From positions 248,001 to 312,000 of the forward strand of contig NZ_LOCQ01000057.1 of NCBI RefSeq assembly GCF_001677885.1: a stretch of DNA of 64,000 bases. Direction: 5' to 3'. Made by a program: the position numbers and the translations under genes. Shown here piece by piece: positions 10,113-19,392 of the stretch. The notes beneath the pieces were generated by a model that was given only the letters and a program-made list of their open reading frames with translations, made no database searches and was not told the DNA's origin. The DNA is from Janthinobacterium psychrotolerans. GTDB taxonomy: Bacteria > Pseudomonadota > Gammaproteobacteria > Burkholderiales > Burkholderiaceae_D. Within the stretch, counting starts at the first letter, position 1; each line of letters opens with the position of its first letter.

Positions 10113-12445
10113 ATGGCATATCCGAAGATTCCCTATGTGACCGGCAGCGAGCAGGCGCTGCTGCAATGCGGCCGTGCGCCCGAACAGCTGGTGCGCGTGC
10201 GCGTGCGGCGCGAGCTGCCCGGCAATGTGATCGTGATCCATGGCGTAAACGACGTCGGCACCAGCTTTGGCGCGGTCGAAAAAGGCCTGTGCCAGGGCCT
10301 GGACGCGCGCATGCATGGCGCAAGCGACAGCCGCCAGCCCATCTTGCGCCCGGCGACCTACCGCCTGCCGCTGCCGGACGACAAGGACATGGTGGAGCCG
10401 GACCCGGACGCGGTGTTCTTCAAGCGCCAGTTGCTTGAAACCACCAACAGCCCGGTGATTCCGTTTTACTGGGGCTACCGGGAGCGCGGCAATGCGGCCA
10501 AGGTCGTCAACGGCCAGAACACCGACCGCCATGGCAACCGGCTCGACAAGGACATGTCGAAAAATGGCGGGCCCTTCGGCAACGCCACCAATACCCTGCC
10601 CGACATGTGGAACAAGGGCCTGCATTCGCCGATCGACGTGGGTGGCGACCCGGTACGGCCCCTGATGACGGCGCCGGGCCGCATGTACATGGTGCTGGCC
10701 GCCAAACGCCTGGCGGCCCTGGTCGCCATGATCCGCGACTACGACCAGGACGATGTCGTCTCCATCGTCGCCCATAGCCAGGGCTGCCTGATTTCGCTGC
10801 TGGCGCAAGCTTTCCTGATGGACGAAGGCAAGCGGCCGGCCGACACCCTGATCCTCACTCATCCGCCCTACAGCCTGGTGGAAGAGACCAGCATGTTTTT
10901 CGGCACCATCGAACTGAGCCGCATCTTTGGCGGTGGCGAGGACGCGGCGATGGCAGGCCAATATGACGCCATCAACAACCGCCAGACCTTCCATGCGCGG
11001 CTGCAGACCCTGGTGCAGATCGTGCAGGCAGTGGTCGCCAGGAAACACGCCCACCCCGCCTTCGATCAGCTCAAGGACCACACCTTGTGCCACGGCATGG
11101 CGGGCACACAGTGGAAAGCCGAAGCGGACCGCGACAATCGCGGCAAGGTGTATCTGTACTTCTGCCCCGAAGACATGACGGTCGCGCTGGACAATATGCA
11201 GGGCATCGGCTGGCAGGGCGTACCCGATCACCTGGATGGCCACCGCCTGTCGACGGCGAAAGGCAAGACGGAAAAAAGCATCTGGGGCGACGGCCCCACC
11301 TACTGGGAAAAGGAGTATCAGCAGCGCCAGCCTTTGCACGAGCTGGGCGCGGGATTTTACCAGCGCGTGTTTACCGGCAAACAGCGCCTCGACCCGGCGA
11401 AAAAAACCACCGGCCCGGTGCTGGTTGGCCTGCCGCCGCACGATTTCGCCCTGCGCCTGGACGGCGAGGACGACCACGCCCATGTGGCCGGCGCCAACCG
11501 CGGCCATCGCGCCAGCCACGACGAGGCACGGTGGCCACCGGTCAGCCGAACAGATGGAACATCTTTTCAAGCGAAGCGGGCCGGCGTGAGGGCCTGCGCA
11601 CCATCAACGGCGAAGCGCTGCCCGTACCGAAAGCGGCCGTGCTCGATGGCGGTGAAATAGCCCCCGGCCAGTTCCCCGCCACCTCCAGCCAGGCCACGCT
11701 GCCGCGCAAGGAGCAAGGCCCTTGCGAAGAGGTCGACCCGATCGACGCGGCGATTGCCATTACCAGCAGCAAGGGACTGCGGCAACTTCCGCAGGAAGTC
11801 GTTGCCGATCCGCGAGCTGTGACACACCGGATTCCCGGCGAAGGCAATGGCTTCTTTGGTTCCGGCCCGCATCATCAGGTACAGCAGGCCTGGAACCTGA
11901 ACAAGCCTGTGGAAGACCAGTGCAGGCTGCTACGCATCAGCCGCTATCCGGGAGGCGGCGACCGCCTATATATCGTGCGCGAGGAAACCCCGAACGAGGC
12001 ACGCAAGCGCTGGCAGCATGAGGTCAGCCCCAAGTCCTTTCACGGCGCGATTATCGGCAATGCGGAAAATCACCGGCATGTCACGGCGTATGACGTGGCC
12101 ATCGGTGGGGGCAAGGCGAGCAGTGATCCGAGGTTTTATGAATACCTATGTGCGGTAGCCGACTGGCGCCTCAAGACCAACGACCAGATTCCTCGTCCAT
12201 CAATATTACGATGGGATACCTTCACGAAAAATTTTTCCCCATATTGGTCCGCTGAACCGGCAGAACGCAAGGCCGTCATCTTTGGTAATGCAAGGTATTA
12301 CAGTTCTGGAGAACTGCCCGCTTGTGTTCCTTCATTGTTCTCTGGAATGCCATCGACTGTTGTGTGCGAAACAGTCAATGGAAGGCGAACACAATCTTCT
12401 GTCATACCCGCCGTCCACCGTGCCAGCGACGACATACCCAAATGA
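10113..12445 (+). pseudogene. Type VI secretion lipase effector, Tle3 type with DUF3274, frameshifted
   Basis: Resembles Tle3-family phospholipase effectors delivered by type VI secretion. The first frame, from ATG 10113 with AGGAG at 10103-10107, carries the alpha/beta-hydrolase start VIVIHGVND and the nucleophile elbow AHSQG with Ser222. It is read correctly to about 11532 (HRASHDEA) and then runs into unrelated sequence ending at 11660. The expected continuation VATGQPNRWNIFSSE, LRTINGEALP and a DUF3274-like C-terminus is in another frame up to the stop at 12445. One extra G in the run at about 11530-11533 would restore a single reading of about 777 residues. The cause may be a sequencing error or a real mutation. 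The Tla3-type adaptor gene follows 44 bases later; no vgrG or recognisable immunity gene is present. Confidence 0.8.
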
Positions 12446-12489
12446 AGACCATCTTGTACACCCGCTTGCCAGGCTTAAAGGAGCAATCA

Positions 12490-14100
12490 ATGACCAGCAA
12501 CCCAGCAAAGTATCTTCAATGGCTACTCCTGCTACCCCCTATCGTTGCTGCAAGCTTGATTGGCATACGGTGGTTTAATCCGCAGAAACCCTTGGCTGCC
12601 ACAAAGCAGCTCGAGCAACAGATGAATGTCAGCGAATCAGCCAAACGCGAATATGTGCTGGAGGTGATCGGCCTGGGTGTTACCCTGGACAAATATAGGC
12701 AAGGAAAATTGTGGGATGCTCTTCAAAAAGGTCACGCCTGTTCCAGCATTCGCGAGCAGGATGAAAAAAAGTACCCTTGGAATAGTCTTGAAAAAGCAGG
12801 CATCAGCGGCGGTCGGGCTGGAGACACACTAGAAAATGGTGCAGTCAATACGCCCATGTATTTCGCTGTACCCGTATTTAACGCTGAAGGTCCGATTGCC
12901 GATCCCGACATGCAGGACAGTCCCTATTCACCCAGATCAGGATTGTCCGGGAGTGCCAGCTCCTCCGGCATGCACTGGCATTTGTTTGCAGCTGCCAGCA
13001 GGCGTTTTGATGAGTATCCAGACAGGATTCTGGAAGAGGTGTTTGCATTCTTTGATGCTCATCCCGATGTGCCATACATTGTCTTGAATTCGCACGATGG
13101 CATGGAGTCACGCGATAGCAACCGTCTTCCCGACACTCCGGGGCTATTAAGGAACGGCTATTACATCCCCGAAATGCCCGACGCCTCCGCCCTGTTCGTG
13201 CTGGCCCGGCGCGAGCGCATCGATGCGGTGCGCAAGTTTGCGTTTGACGATGCCCCGCCCGAGGACAGTGTCGATGACCTGAACAATTACGGCGTGGCGC
13301 GGCGGCTGTATGTGGCGCATGACGAGTTGACACGCAAGGTTCCCAAGCAAGAGCCAGACTCTCCCGTCGGACGCGTACCCACCATCGAAGAATGGCTGCC
13401 CGTCGCCGCCCAGTTCGCCCGCCGCACCGATATTCGCGGCACCGGCAACTTCAGCCTGCTCTACAAGCTGCATGGCCGAAACTATCATCCGCCCAAGGAC
13501 TGGCAGCCGACACCATGGTTTCCCGTGCCGTTCAACAAGGAGCAACTGGCGCAGCTGGACCGCCTGCCCACCCTGGGCTTTATCCACCGCCCTACATTCG
13601 TCAAAATGGTGGACGAGCACGGCAAGCCATTGATGCGCCGCGACCAGCGCGAACGCGCCTTGCAGGCGGGCTGGCAGGAAGCGCTGCGTACCCTGCCCGA
13701 AGCCGAACGGCCGTCGGCGCCGGCACGCCTGGTGGCGGCCACCGGCGGCGATACGCAACAATTAATCACGCTGCACACGACCTTGATGAAGCACGTGGAA
13801 GATGGCGGCACCGAACTCGACAGCGGCAATCCGGGGCAATGGATCGACACCGACCGGCGCCTGGGCAATACGGGAGCGGCAACGCTATTCGTGCAGATGG
13901 CGATCGGCGTGATGGGCAGCTACCGCGATGGCGGCGTCAGCGCGGCGGTCAACCTGCGCAACCCGCAGGAAGCGTCTATCGTGCTGGTCAGCCCGCCGTC
14001 AGAGGAAAAGCGCCGCACACAGAAGCACCCGAACGGCGGCGACGTGTTTGCCCACCATGGCACGCCGGCCATCGATCCGGCCAATTATCCGCCGAATTGA
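12490..14100 (+). CDS. Type VI lipase adaptor, Tla3 type (DUF2875)
   Basis: Adaptor-like protein expected to help load the Tle3 effector onto its VgrG spike. In Pseudomonas aeruginosa the Tla3 gene (PA0259) adjoins tle3 (PA0260). The 536-residue product starts at ATG 12490, chosen because AAAGGAG lies at 12478-12484; the frame is open further upstream without such a site. Residues 7-27 form a hydrophobic segment (WLLLLPPIVAASLIGI), either a membrane anchor or an uncleaved signal. The DUF2875 body follows, with ATLFVQMAIGVMGSYRDGG near the end. Codons up to about residue 220 are noticeably less GC-rich than the rest. Its stop is five bases from the convergent YceH-family gene. Confidence 0.82.
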   Translation: MTSNPAKYLQWLLLLPPIVAASLIGIRWFNPQKPLAATKQLEQQMNVSESAKREYVLEVIGLGVTLDKYRQGKLWDALQKGHACSSIREQDEKKYPWNSLEKAGISGGRAGDTLENGAVNTPMYFAVPVFNAEGPIADPDMQDSPYSPRSGLSGSASSSGMHWHLFAAASRRFDEYPDRILEEVFAFFDAHPDVPYIVLNSHDGMESRDSNRLPDTPGLLRNGYYIPEMPDASALFVLARRERIDAVRKFAFDDAPPEDSVDDLNNYGVARRLYVAHDELTRKVPKQEPDSPVGRVPTIEEWLPVAAQFARRTDIRGTGNFSLLYKLHGRNYHPPKDWQPTPWFPVPFNKEQLAQLDRLPTLGFIHRPTFVKMVDEHGKPLMRRDQRERALQAGWQEALRTLPEAERPSAPARLVAATGGDTQQLITLHTTLMKHVEDGGTELDSGNPGQWIDTDRRLGNTGAATLFVQMAIGVMGSYRDGGVSAAVNLRNPQEASIVLVSPPSEEKRRTQKHPNGGDVFAHHGTPAIDPANYPPN

Positions 14101-14105
14101 ACCGT

Positions 14106-14798
14106 TTATTCGAACTGCTTTCTGAACGCCTCGAACTGCGCCGCCAGCCCGTCGAAGTCGCTGCGCAGCTGCAGCACTTCCTGTTCCAGCTGGGCCACCC
14201 TGCTGCCCTGCTGCGGCGCGCTGACGGCGCCGGCGTAGCCTGCCGCCGTCTCGATTTGCGCCAGCGCTTCGGCGCCACCGAGCAGGTGGCCGTAGCGCGG
14301 TTCCTTGGCGCCGGGGGCGACGGCCAGCTTGGCCACCAGCGGCGGGTATTTGTCGATCAAAAATTGCAGGCCGGATTCGACCTCGGCGACGGACTTGAAT
14401 TCATGCACGCGGCCGCTGCGGCTGCGGATTTCACCAGCCGTTTGCAGGCCGCGCAGCATCAATATCGCCAGGATGGCCAGCTTGTCCTGTTCCAGCGACC
14501 ATTTGATGCGCATGCGGTGTTCGTATTTGGCGACGCGGGCGCCGGCCTGGGTGATGCCGTTGACGAACTTGCGCTGCATCAGGCGCTGCAGCACGTCGTA
14601 GACGGTGTCTTCGGACAAGGCCATCACGGGGTCGCGGCTGGACAGCTGGTTGCAGCCGTTGGTCAGGGCATTGAGCGACAGCGGGTAGCTGTCCGGCGTC
14701 AGTGCTTCCTTTTCGGCCAGTACGGCCAGTACGCGGATCTCGAACGGGTCGAGCAGGTTGGGATTATCGTTGCTTGCTGCGCTTGCATCAGTACTCAT
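14106..14798 (-). CDS. YceH family protein (UPF0502/DUF480)
   Basis: A 230-residue protein of the YceH family, built of two winged-helix-like domains and of unknown function. The start NLLDPFEIRVLAVLAEKEALTPDSYPLSLNAL contains the hallmark LAEKE and SLNALTNGCNQ blocks, and a second domain begins near KLAILAILMLRG. The last 35 residues form a heptad-patterned helix (VAQLEQEVLQLRSDFDGLAAQFE), likely a coiled coil. It lies between the Tla3 gene (convergent) and cysE (same strand, 16 bases upstream). Confidence 0.9.
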   Translation of the reverse strand: MSTDASAASNDNPNLLDPFEIRVLAVLAEKEALTPDSYPLSLNALTNGCNQLSSRDPVMALSEDTVYDVLQRLMQRKFVNGITQAGARVAKYEHRMRIKWSLEQDKLAILAILMLRGLQTAGEIRSRSGRVHEFKSVAEVESGLQFLIDKYPPLVAKLAVAPGAKEPRYGHLLGGAEALAQIETAAGYAGAVSAPQQGSRVAQLEQEVLQLRSDFDGLAAQFEAFRKQFE

Positions 14799-14814
14799 GC
14801 GTCATCCTCTTTCA

Positions 14815-15564
14815 CTAGTCCACCAGCTTGTTCATCTGTTCCGTGTCCAATTTATCACACTCGGGCACGCCCTGGCAGCAAATGCCGGCACGCTTCAGGG
14901 TCTCCAGGATGGTTTCGATGCGCTGCTCCTGCGCCACGGCGTGCGTGATCAGGCCCTGCAGCGCTTTCGACAGCGGATCGTCGCCGTTGGGCGTGACGCC
15001 ATAGGCGGCGAACAGATGGGCGGTGCTGCCTTCGCGCAGGGTGTTGAGGTCTTTCTGCACGATATGCGCCGGGTTGCCGACGGCCGTCGCGCCCGACGGC
15101 ACCGGTTTCAACAGCACCGCGTTCGAGCCGACCTTGGCGTAGGCGCCCACCGTGAAGCTGCCCAGCACCTGGGCGCCGGCGCCGACGATCACGCCGCGCT
15201 CAAGGGTGGGATGGCGCTTGCTGCCCGTATGCAGCGAGGTGCCGCCCAGGGTCACGCCCTGGTAGATGGTGCAGTCGTCGCCGACCACGGCCGTCTCGCC
15301 GATCACCACGCCGAAACCATGGTCGATGAAGACGCGCCGGCCGATGACGGCGCCGGGATGGATTTCGATGCCGGTGATAATGCGCCCGATATACGAGATA
15401 AAGCGGCCCAGCCACTTCATGTGGCGGCTCCAGCACCAGTGCGCCCAGCCGTGCATGACGATGGCGTGCAGGCCCGCATAACAGGTCAGCACCTCCCAGC
15501 CATTGCGGGCGGCCGGGTCACGTTCGATGATGCTGTTGATGTCTTCGCGCAGGTGGTGGAACAT
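14815..15564 (-). CDS. cysE: Serine O-acetyltransferase
   Basis: Transfers an acetyl group from acetyl-CoA to serine, making O-acetylserine for cysteine synthesis. The 249-residue reading from ATG 15564 (MFHHLREDI) matches the usual betaproteobacterial N-terminus; the frame is open to a TTG at 15597. The helical N-terminal domain includes HAIVMHGWAHW, followed by left-handed parallel beta-helix hexapeptide repeats (IHPGAVIGRRVFIDHGFG, VVIGETAVVGDDCTIY). The His in FIDHGFG is the expected catalytic residue. The C-terminus ends in KLVD rather than the Ile that often mediates cysteine synthase complex formation. Confidence 0.95.
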   Translation of the reverse strand: MFHHLREDINSIIERDPAARNGWEVLTCYAGLHAIVMHGWAHWCWSRHMKWLGRFISYIGRIITGIEIHPGAVIGRRVFIDHGFGVVIGETAVVGDDCTIYQGVTLGGTSLHTGSKRHPTLERGVIVGAGAQVLGSFTVGAYAKVGSNAVLLKPVPSGATAVGNPAHIVQKDLNTLREGSTAHLFAAYGVTPNGDDPLSKALQGLITHAVAQEQRIETILETLKRAGICCQGVPECDKLDTEQMNKLVD

Positions 15565-15632
15565 GGGACATGGTTCGAATAAGGTGACAGGGTGCAAATG
15601 GTAGCGTATTGCGCGGGGGCTTGCTTGGGAGG

Positions 15633-15675
15633 CAGATAAACAACCGCCGCCTCGAGGGCGGCGGCTGATTATCTG
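15633..15675 (-). terminator. Hairpin downstream of rlmB, probable terminator
   Basis: CCGCCGCC at 15644-15651 pairs with GGCGGCGG at 15657-15664, and an outer pair CAGATAA (15633-15639) / TTATCTG (15669-15675) extends it. On the minus strand the stem is followed by TTGTTTATCTG, a modest U-rich tail. It lies between rlmB and cysE. Confidence 0.6.
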
Positions 15676-15776
15676 GAAGCGCTAAAAAACGTTCAGGGCA
15701 AGGCGCATTGCCGAAGACAGTACGATTGGTACGGCGAGGCAGTGCAACGCCGCCATGGGCGTTTTTTATGCTTCCA
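15674..15776. repeat. Inverted-repeat element overlapping the rlmB stop
   Basis: An 18-base arm at 15674-15691 (TGGAAGC, GC, TAAAAAACG) is the near-exact reverse complement of 15760-15776, which contains the last codons and stop of rlmB. The roughly 68 bases between the arms hold a partly self-complementary core (GCGCATTGCC near 15707 against GGCAGTGCAACGC near 15738, and AGTAC/GTAC around 15720-15732). The structure would fold as one long hairpin in rlmB mRNA. Confidence 0.6.
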
Positions 15777-16509
15777 GGGCGATGCGCTGGCGGCGGGCTT
15801 CATACAGACACACACCCGACGCCACGGACACGTTCAGACTCTCGACCGAACCGAACATCGGGATATTGACGAGGATGTCGCAGGTGTCGCGCGTCAGGCG
15901 GCGCATGCCTTCGCCTTCGGAACCCATGACCAGCGCGGTCGGGCCGGTGAAGTCGGCTTCGTACAGGCCTTTTTCGCCATCGTCCGAGGTGCCGATCAGC
16001 CAGATGCCGCGGTCCTTCAGTTCACGCATGGTGCGCGCCAGGTTGGTCACGGTGATGTACGGCACGGTCTCTGCGGCGCCGCTGGCGACCTTGGCGGCGG
16101 TGGCGTTCAGGCCCACGGCGCGGTCTTTCGGCACGATCACGGCGTGTGCGCCGACACCGTCGGCCACGCGCAGGCAGGCGCCCAGGTTGTGCGGGTCGGT
16201 GATGCCGTCGAGGATCAGCAGCAGCGGTGGACCGTCGACGGCGTCGAGCAACTCGTCGAGGTTGCGCGCCAGCGACAACTGCGACGCAAACGCAATCACG
16301 CCCTGATGGCGGCGCGTGCCGACGATCTTGTCCAGGCGCGCCGAATCGACGGGCATGACGCGTACGCCGGCAGCCTTGGCGGCGGCGATCATGTCCTTCA
16401 TGCGGCCGTCGACGCGGCTGGCGTCGACAAAAATTTCTTCCACCGACGACGCTTCATGACGCAGGCGCGAGGTCACGGCGTGGAAGCCGAAAATCATTTT
16501 ATTCTTCAT
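15766..16509 (-). CDS. rlmB: 23S rRNA (guanosine-2'-O-)-methyltransferase
   Basis: SpoU/TrmH-family enzyme that methylates the 2'-O of G2251 in the peptidyl-transferase loop of 23S rRNA. The 247-residue protein has an N-terminal substrate-binding domain ([14 protein letters not shown]) and the SPOUT trefoil-knot domain with motif 1 [17 protein letters not shown], motif 2 [11 protein letters not shown] and motif 3 [15 protein letters not shown], all intact. It starts three bases after the rnr stop, so the two form an operon. The inverted repeat at 15674-15776 overlaps its stop codon. Confidence 0.97.
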   Translation of the reverse strand: MKNKMIFGFHAVTSRLRHEASSVEEIFVDASRVDGRMKDMIAAAKAAGVRVMPVDSARLDKIVGTRRHQGVIAFASQLSLARNLDELLDAVDGPPLLLILDGITDPHNLGACLRVADGVGAHAVIVPKDRAVGLNATAAKVASGAAETVPYITVTNLARTMRELKDRGIWLIGTSDDGEKGLYEADFTGPTALVMGSEGEGMRRLTRDTCDILVNIPMFGSVESLNVSVASGVCLYEARRQRIALEA

Positions 16510-16512
16510 TGT

Positions 16513-19071
16513 TTATCGTTTCTTCCTGCTTGTTTTCGAACCGGTTTTTGCTGCGCGGGGCGCCGCCGCGGCAGGCGCCGCGACCGGGGTATTGCTGGTG
16601 TTGCCATTCTTGCTGCTGGTGGACTTGCCACGCTTCGGCTTGGCCGCGCCATTGCTGCCATTGGCGCCATTGGCGCCGCCGGCCTTGATTTCATGGCGCT
16701 GCTCGGTCGCGGGACCGGGTTTCACCATCGATTTCTTGTTGCGCTTGCCGCCGGCCGGTGCCGGCTTGTCGCTGGCGTCGTCGCCGGCCGCTTCGCCTTC
16801 GGTCACCAGGCGCAGGTCGATCTTGCGCGTTTCCAGGTCGACCCGCGCGACCTGCACCGTCAGGCGGTCGGTCAGCTGGTAGCGCTTGCCGGTGCGTTCG
16901 CCGCGCAGTTCATGGCGCGCATCGTCATACTGGAAGTAGTCGGTGCCCAGCTCGGTGACATGCACCAGGCCTTCGACAAACAGGGTATCGAGTTGCACGA
17001 ACACGCCGAAGGTGGTCACGCCGGTAATGGTGCCGGTGAATTCCTCGCCCAGTTTATCCTGCATGAAGTAGCACTTGAGCCAGGCTTCGACATCGCGCGA
17101 CGCTTCGTCGGCGCGGCGTTCGTTGGCCGAGCAATGCACGCCAAGCGCATCCCAGATGGTGAGGTCGGTTTTCTTCGGCTTGCCGTCGGCCTTGTCTTTC
17201 GCCTGCTGCTTGCGCGTGGCGTTCGACACGTTGGTGTTGAGCACGGTCTTGTCGGACAATTTCGGCTCGTATTTCTTGCCTTGCAAAATGGCCTTGATGG
17301 CGCGGTGCGTCAGCAGGTCGGGATAGCGGCGGATCGGGCTGGTGAAGTGGGCATAGGCCTCGTACGCCAGGCCGAAGTGGCCGATATTGTCCGGGCTGTA
17401 GACGGCTTGCTGCATCGAGCGCAGCAGCATGGTCTGCAGCAGGGCCGCGTCGGGACGCAGCTTGATCTGCTGCATCAGGGTCTGGTAATCGGTGGCCGTT
17501 GGCGTGTCGCCGCCGGTCAGGTTCAGGCCGACCTGTTTCAGGAAGGTGCGCACCTGGGTGAGCTTTTCCTTGGTCGGGCTGGCGTGGATGCGGTAGGTGC
17601 CCGGATGCTTGTGGCGCAGCAGCAAGTCGGCCGCGCAGACATTGGCCGCCAGCATGCACTCTTCGATGATCTTGTGCGCTTCGTTGCGGGTGCGTGGAAT
17701 GATCTTTTCGATCTTGCCGGCGCTGTTGCAGACGATATAGGTTTCGGTGGTTTCGAAGTCGATCGCGCCGCGCGCGGTACGCGCTTTGAGCAAGGCGCGA
17801 TAGACCAGCTCCAGGTTTTGCAGGTGCGGCAGGATCTCGGCGCGGCGTGCCGCTTCGGGACCCTTGGTGTTGCCCAGTACCGTGGCCACTTCGTCATACG
17901 TCAGGCGCGCGGCCGAATGGATCACGGCCGGGTAGAACTGGTAGGCCTTGATCTCGCCCTTGTCGGTGACGACGGCGTCGCACACCAGGGTCAGGCGGTC
18001 GACGGCCGGGTTCAGCGAGCACAAGCCATTGGACAGTTTTTCCGGCAGCATCGGAATCACGCGGCGCGGGAAGTACACCGAGGTGCTGCGTTCGAGCGCG
18101 TCGGTGTCGAGCGCGTCGTTCGGTTTCACGTAATGGCTGACGTCGGCAATCGCCACGATCAGGCGGAAGCAGTTGGCGCGGCCAATTTTCACCGGTTCGC
18201 AATACACGGCATCGTCGAAGTCGCGTGCGTCTTCACCATCGATGGTGACCATCGGCACGTCGCGCAGGTCGACCCGCTCTTTCAGGTCGGCGGCGCGCAC
18301 TTCGAAGGGCAGCTTTTCAGCCTGCTTGAGGGCGGCGGCGGAAAAGATATGCGGCACATTGAATTTGCGCACGGCGATTTCAATTTCCATGCCGGGGTCG
18401 TCCAGCGCGCCCAGCACTTCGACGATCTTGCCGACCGGCTGCTTGAAGCGCATCGGCTGCTCGGTCAGCTCGACGCTGACGATCTGGCCGGCTTTCGCCT
18501 TGCCCACCGAACCGGTCACCAGGATATCCTGGCCGATGCGCTGGTCTTCGGGCGCCACCACCCAGGTGCCGTTTTCCTGGATCAGGCGGCCGATCACATG
18601 GGTATTGGCGCGGTAGGTCACTTCGACAATCGTGCCTTCCGGACGGCCGCGGCGGTCGGTGCCGACGATGCGCGCCATGACCTTGTCGCCATGCAGCACT
18701 TTCTGCATTTCTTTTTCAGGCAGGAACAGGTCGGCGCTGGCGTCGTCGGGAATCACGAAGCCGAAGCCGTCGCGGTGGCTGGTCACGCGACCGGCCACCA
18801 GGGCGCTCTGGTCGGCCAGGCTGAATACGCCGCTGGCATCAGACTTGAGCTGGCCGTCGCGCTCCATCGCTTTGAGGCGACGAACCAGGACATCCATGGA
18901 GTCGGCATGCACTTGCAGCGTTTTCCCGAGTGACTGCGGATCGAGAGGCGCGTTGACGCTGCGGAATATGCCGAGAATGTCCTCCCGGCTGGGGATGGTG
19001 TGGGTATTTTGGCTCAAAAGTATTTCTATAGTTGTATTGACAGTGATCAAACGGAAACAGGCCGATGACAT
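16513..19071 (-). CDS. rnr: Ribonuclease R
   Basis: Processive 3'-5' exoribonuclease that degrades structured RNA and takes part in trans-translation and rRNA quality control. The order is helix-turn-helix region, cold-shock domains (AGRVTSHRDGFGFVIPDD), RNB catalytic domain with the metal-binding DGEDARDFDDAVY, S1 domain (FTGTITGVTTFGVFVQL) and a lysine/alanine-rich low-complexity tail ending SKTSRKKR. The start is uncertain. ATG 19071 is given, but a TTG at 19017 giving SQNTHTIPSRED matches the N-terminus usual in relatives and would make the protein 18 residues shorter. Confidence 0.93.
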   Translation of the reverse strand: MSSACFRLITVNTTIEILLSQNTHTIPSREDILGIFRSVNAPLDPQSLGKTLQVHADSMDVLVRRLKAMERDGQLKSDASGVFSLADQSALVAGRVTSHRDGFGFVIPDDASADLFLPEKEMQKVLHGDKVMARIVGTDRRGRPEGTIVEVTYRANTHVIGRLIQENGTWVVAPEDQRIGQDILVTGSVGKAKAGQIVSVELTEQPMRFKQPVGKIVEVLGALDDPGMEIEIAVRKFNVPHIFSAAALKQAEKLPFEVRAADLKERVDLRDVPMVTIDGEDARDFDDAVYCEPVKIGRANCFRLIVAIADVSHYVKPNDALDTDALERSTSVYFPRRVIPMLPEKLSNGLCSLNPAVDRLTLVCDAVVTDKGEIKAYQFYPAVIHSAARLTYDEVATVLGNTKGPEAARRAEILPHLQNLELVYRALLKARTARGAIDFETTETYIVCNSAGKIEKIIPRTRNEAHKIIEECMLAANVCAADLLLRHKHPGTYRIHASPTKEKLTQVRTFLKQVGLNLTGGDTPTATDYQTLMQQIKLRPDAALLQTMLLRSMQQAVYSPDNIGHFGLAYEAYAHFTSPIRRYPDLLTHRAIKAILQGKKYEPKLSDKTVLNTNVSNATRKQQAKDKADGKPKKTDLTIWDALGVHCSANERRADEASRDVEAWLKCYFMQDKLGEEFTGTITGVTTFGVFVQLDTLFVEGLVHVTELGTDYFQYDDARHELRGERTGKRYQLTDRLTVQVARVDLETRKIDLRLVTEGEAAGDDASDKPAPAGGKRNKKSMVKPGPATEQRHEIKAGGANGANGSNGAAKPKRGKSTSSKNGNTSNTPVAAPAAAAPRAAKTGSKTSRKKR

Positions 19072-19200
19072 CACCGTCAATCGACACGGTGATAGGCCGT
19101 AGTGTACCGGAGGACGCCTTGGTTTGCCTAACAGACAGCGTACCGGGAACCGGCCTGGCCCGTCCCCTGATGAAAATGTGCGGAAAAATGCGCCAGGTAT

Positions 19201-19228
19201 TTGACATCGGCAAATATTGCTCTATAAT
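19201..19228 (+). promoter_or_regulatory. Perfect-consensus sigma-70 promoter
   Basis: TTGACA at 19201-19206 and TATAAT at 19223-19228 with a 16-base spacer, matching both consensus hexamers exactly. The start would be near 19235, about 160 bases before the first tRNA-Leu, so a long leader or a separate small RNA is produced. Confidence 0.75.
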
Positions 19229-19318
19229 CCTTGTCTCTTGCAGCGAATCACCGTCACCGGTGCAACGTTACAGGAAAGCGGTACAGGGTTGATGTGCAGT
19301 ATGGAGCGAAAGCTCATC

Positions 19319-19347
19319 TGGCGCAAAACTCTTCAAGTCGCTATAAT
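19319..19347 (+). promoter_or_regulatory. Proximal promoter of tRNA-Leu
   Basis: TATAAT at 19342-19347 lies about 45 bases before the mature tRNA, a typical distance. The matching upstream hexamer (TGGCGC, 17-base spacer) is poor, so it may rely on the stronger upstream promoter. Confidence 0.45.
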
Positions 19348-19392
19348 AGCAGAATTGACGCAGTTTATTGTCAAGTAGTAAGCAGCATCAGT

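Larger units (their letters stand above)
19072..19392. other. Intergenic control region between rnr and the tRNA-Leu cluster
   Basis: No protein gene. It holds a perfect-consensus promoter at 19201-19228 and a second promoter-like site at 19319-19347, both reading right. GAGC-gaaa-GCTC near 19304-19315 could form a small hairpin in the leader. The start of rnr must also be driven leftward from here. Confidence 0.6.

Noticed and set aside
11087-11530. An alternative start for the second Tle3 frame upstream of the break
   Set aside because: That frame before 11530 is only the shifted reading of the lipase domain; the residues are arginine/proline-rich with no family resemblance.
11520-11660. 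Programmed frameshifting as the explanation for the broken Tle3 frame
   Set aside because: No slippery heptamer such as A-AAA-AAG and no strong downstream stem at the break; the context GCACGGTGGCC fits loss of one G better.
15742-18933. A 1063-codon open frame on the plus strand opposite rlmB and rnr
   Set aside because: It is the GC-rich shadow of rlmB and rnr: no family motif, histidine/arginine/glycine-biased composition, and the minus-strand genes carry all catalytic motifs.
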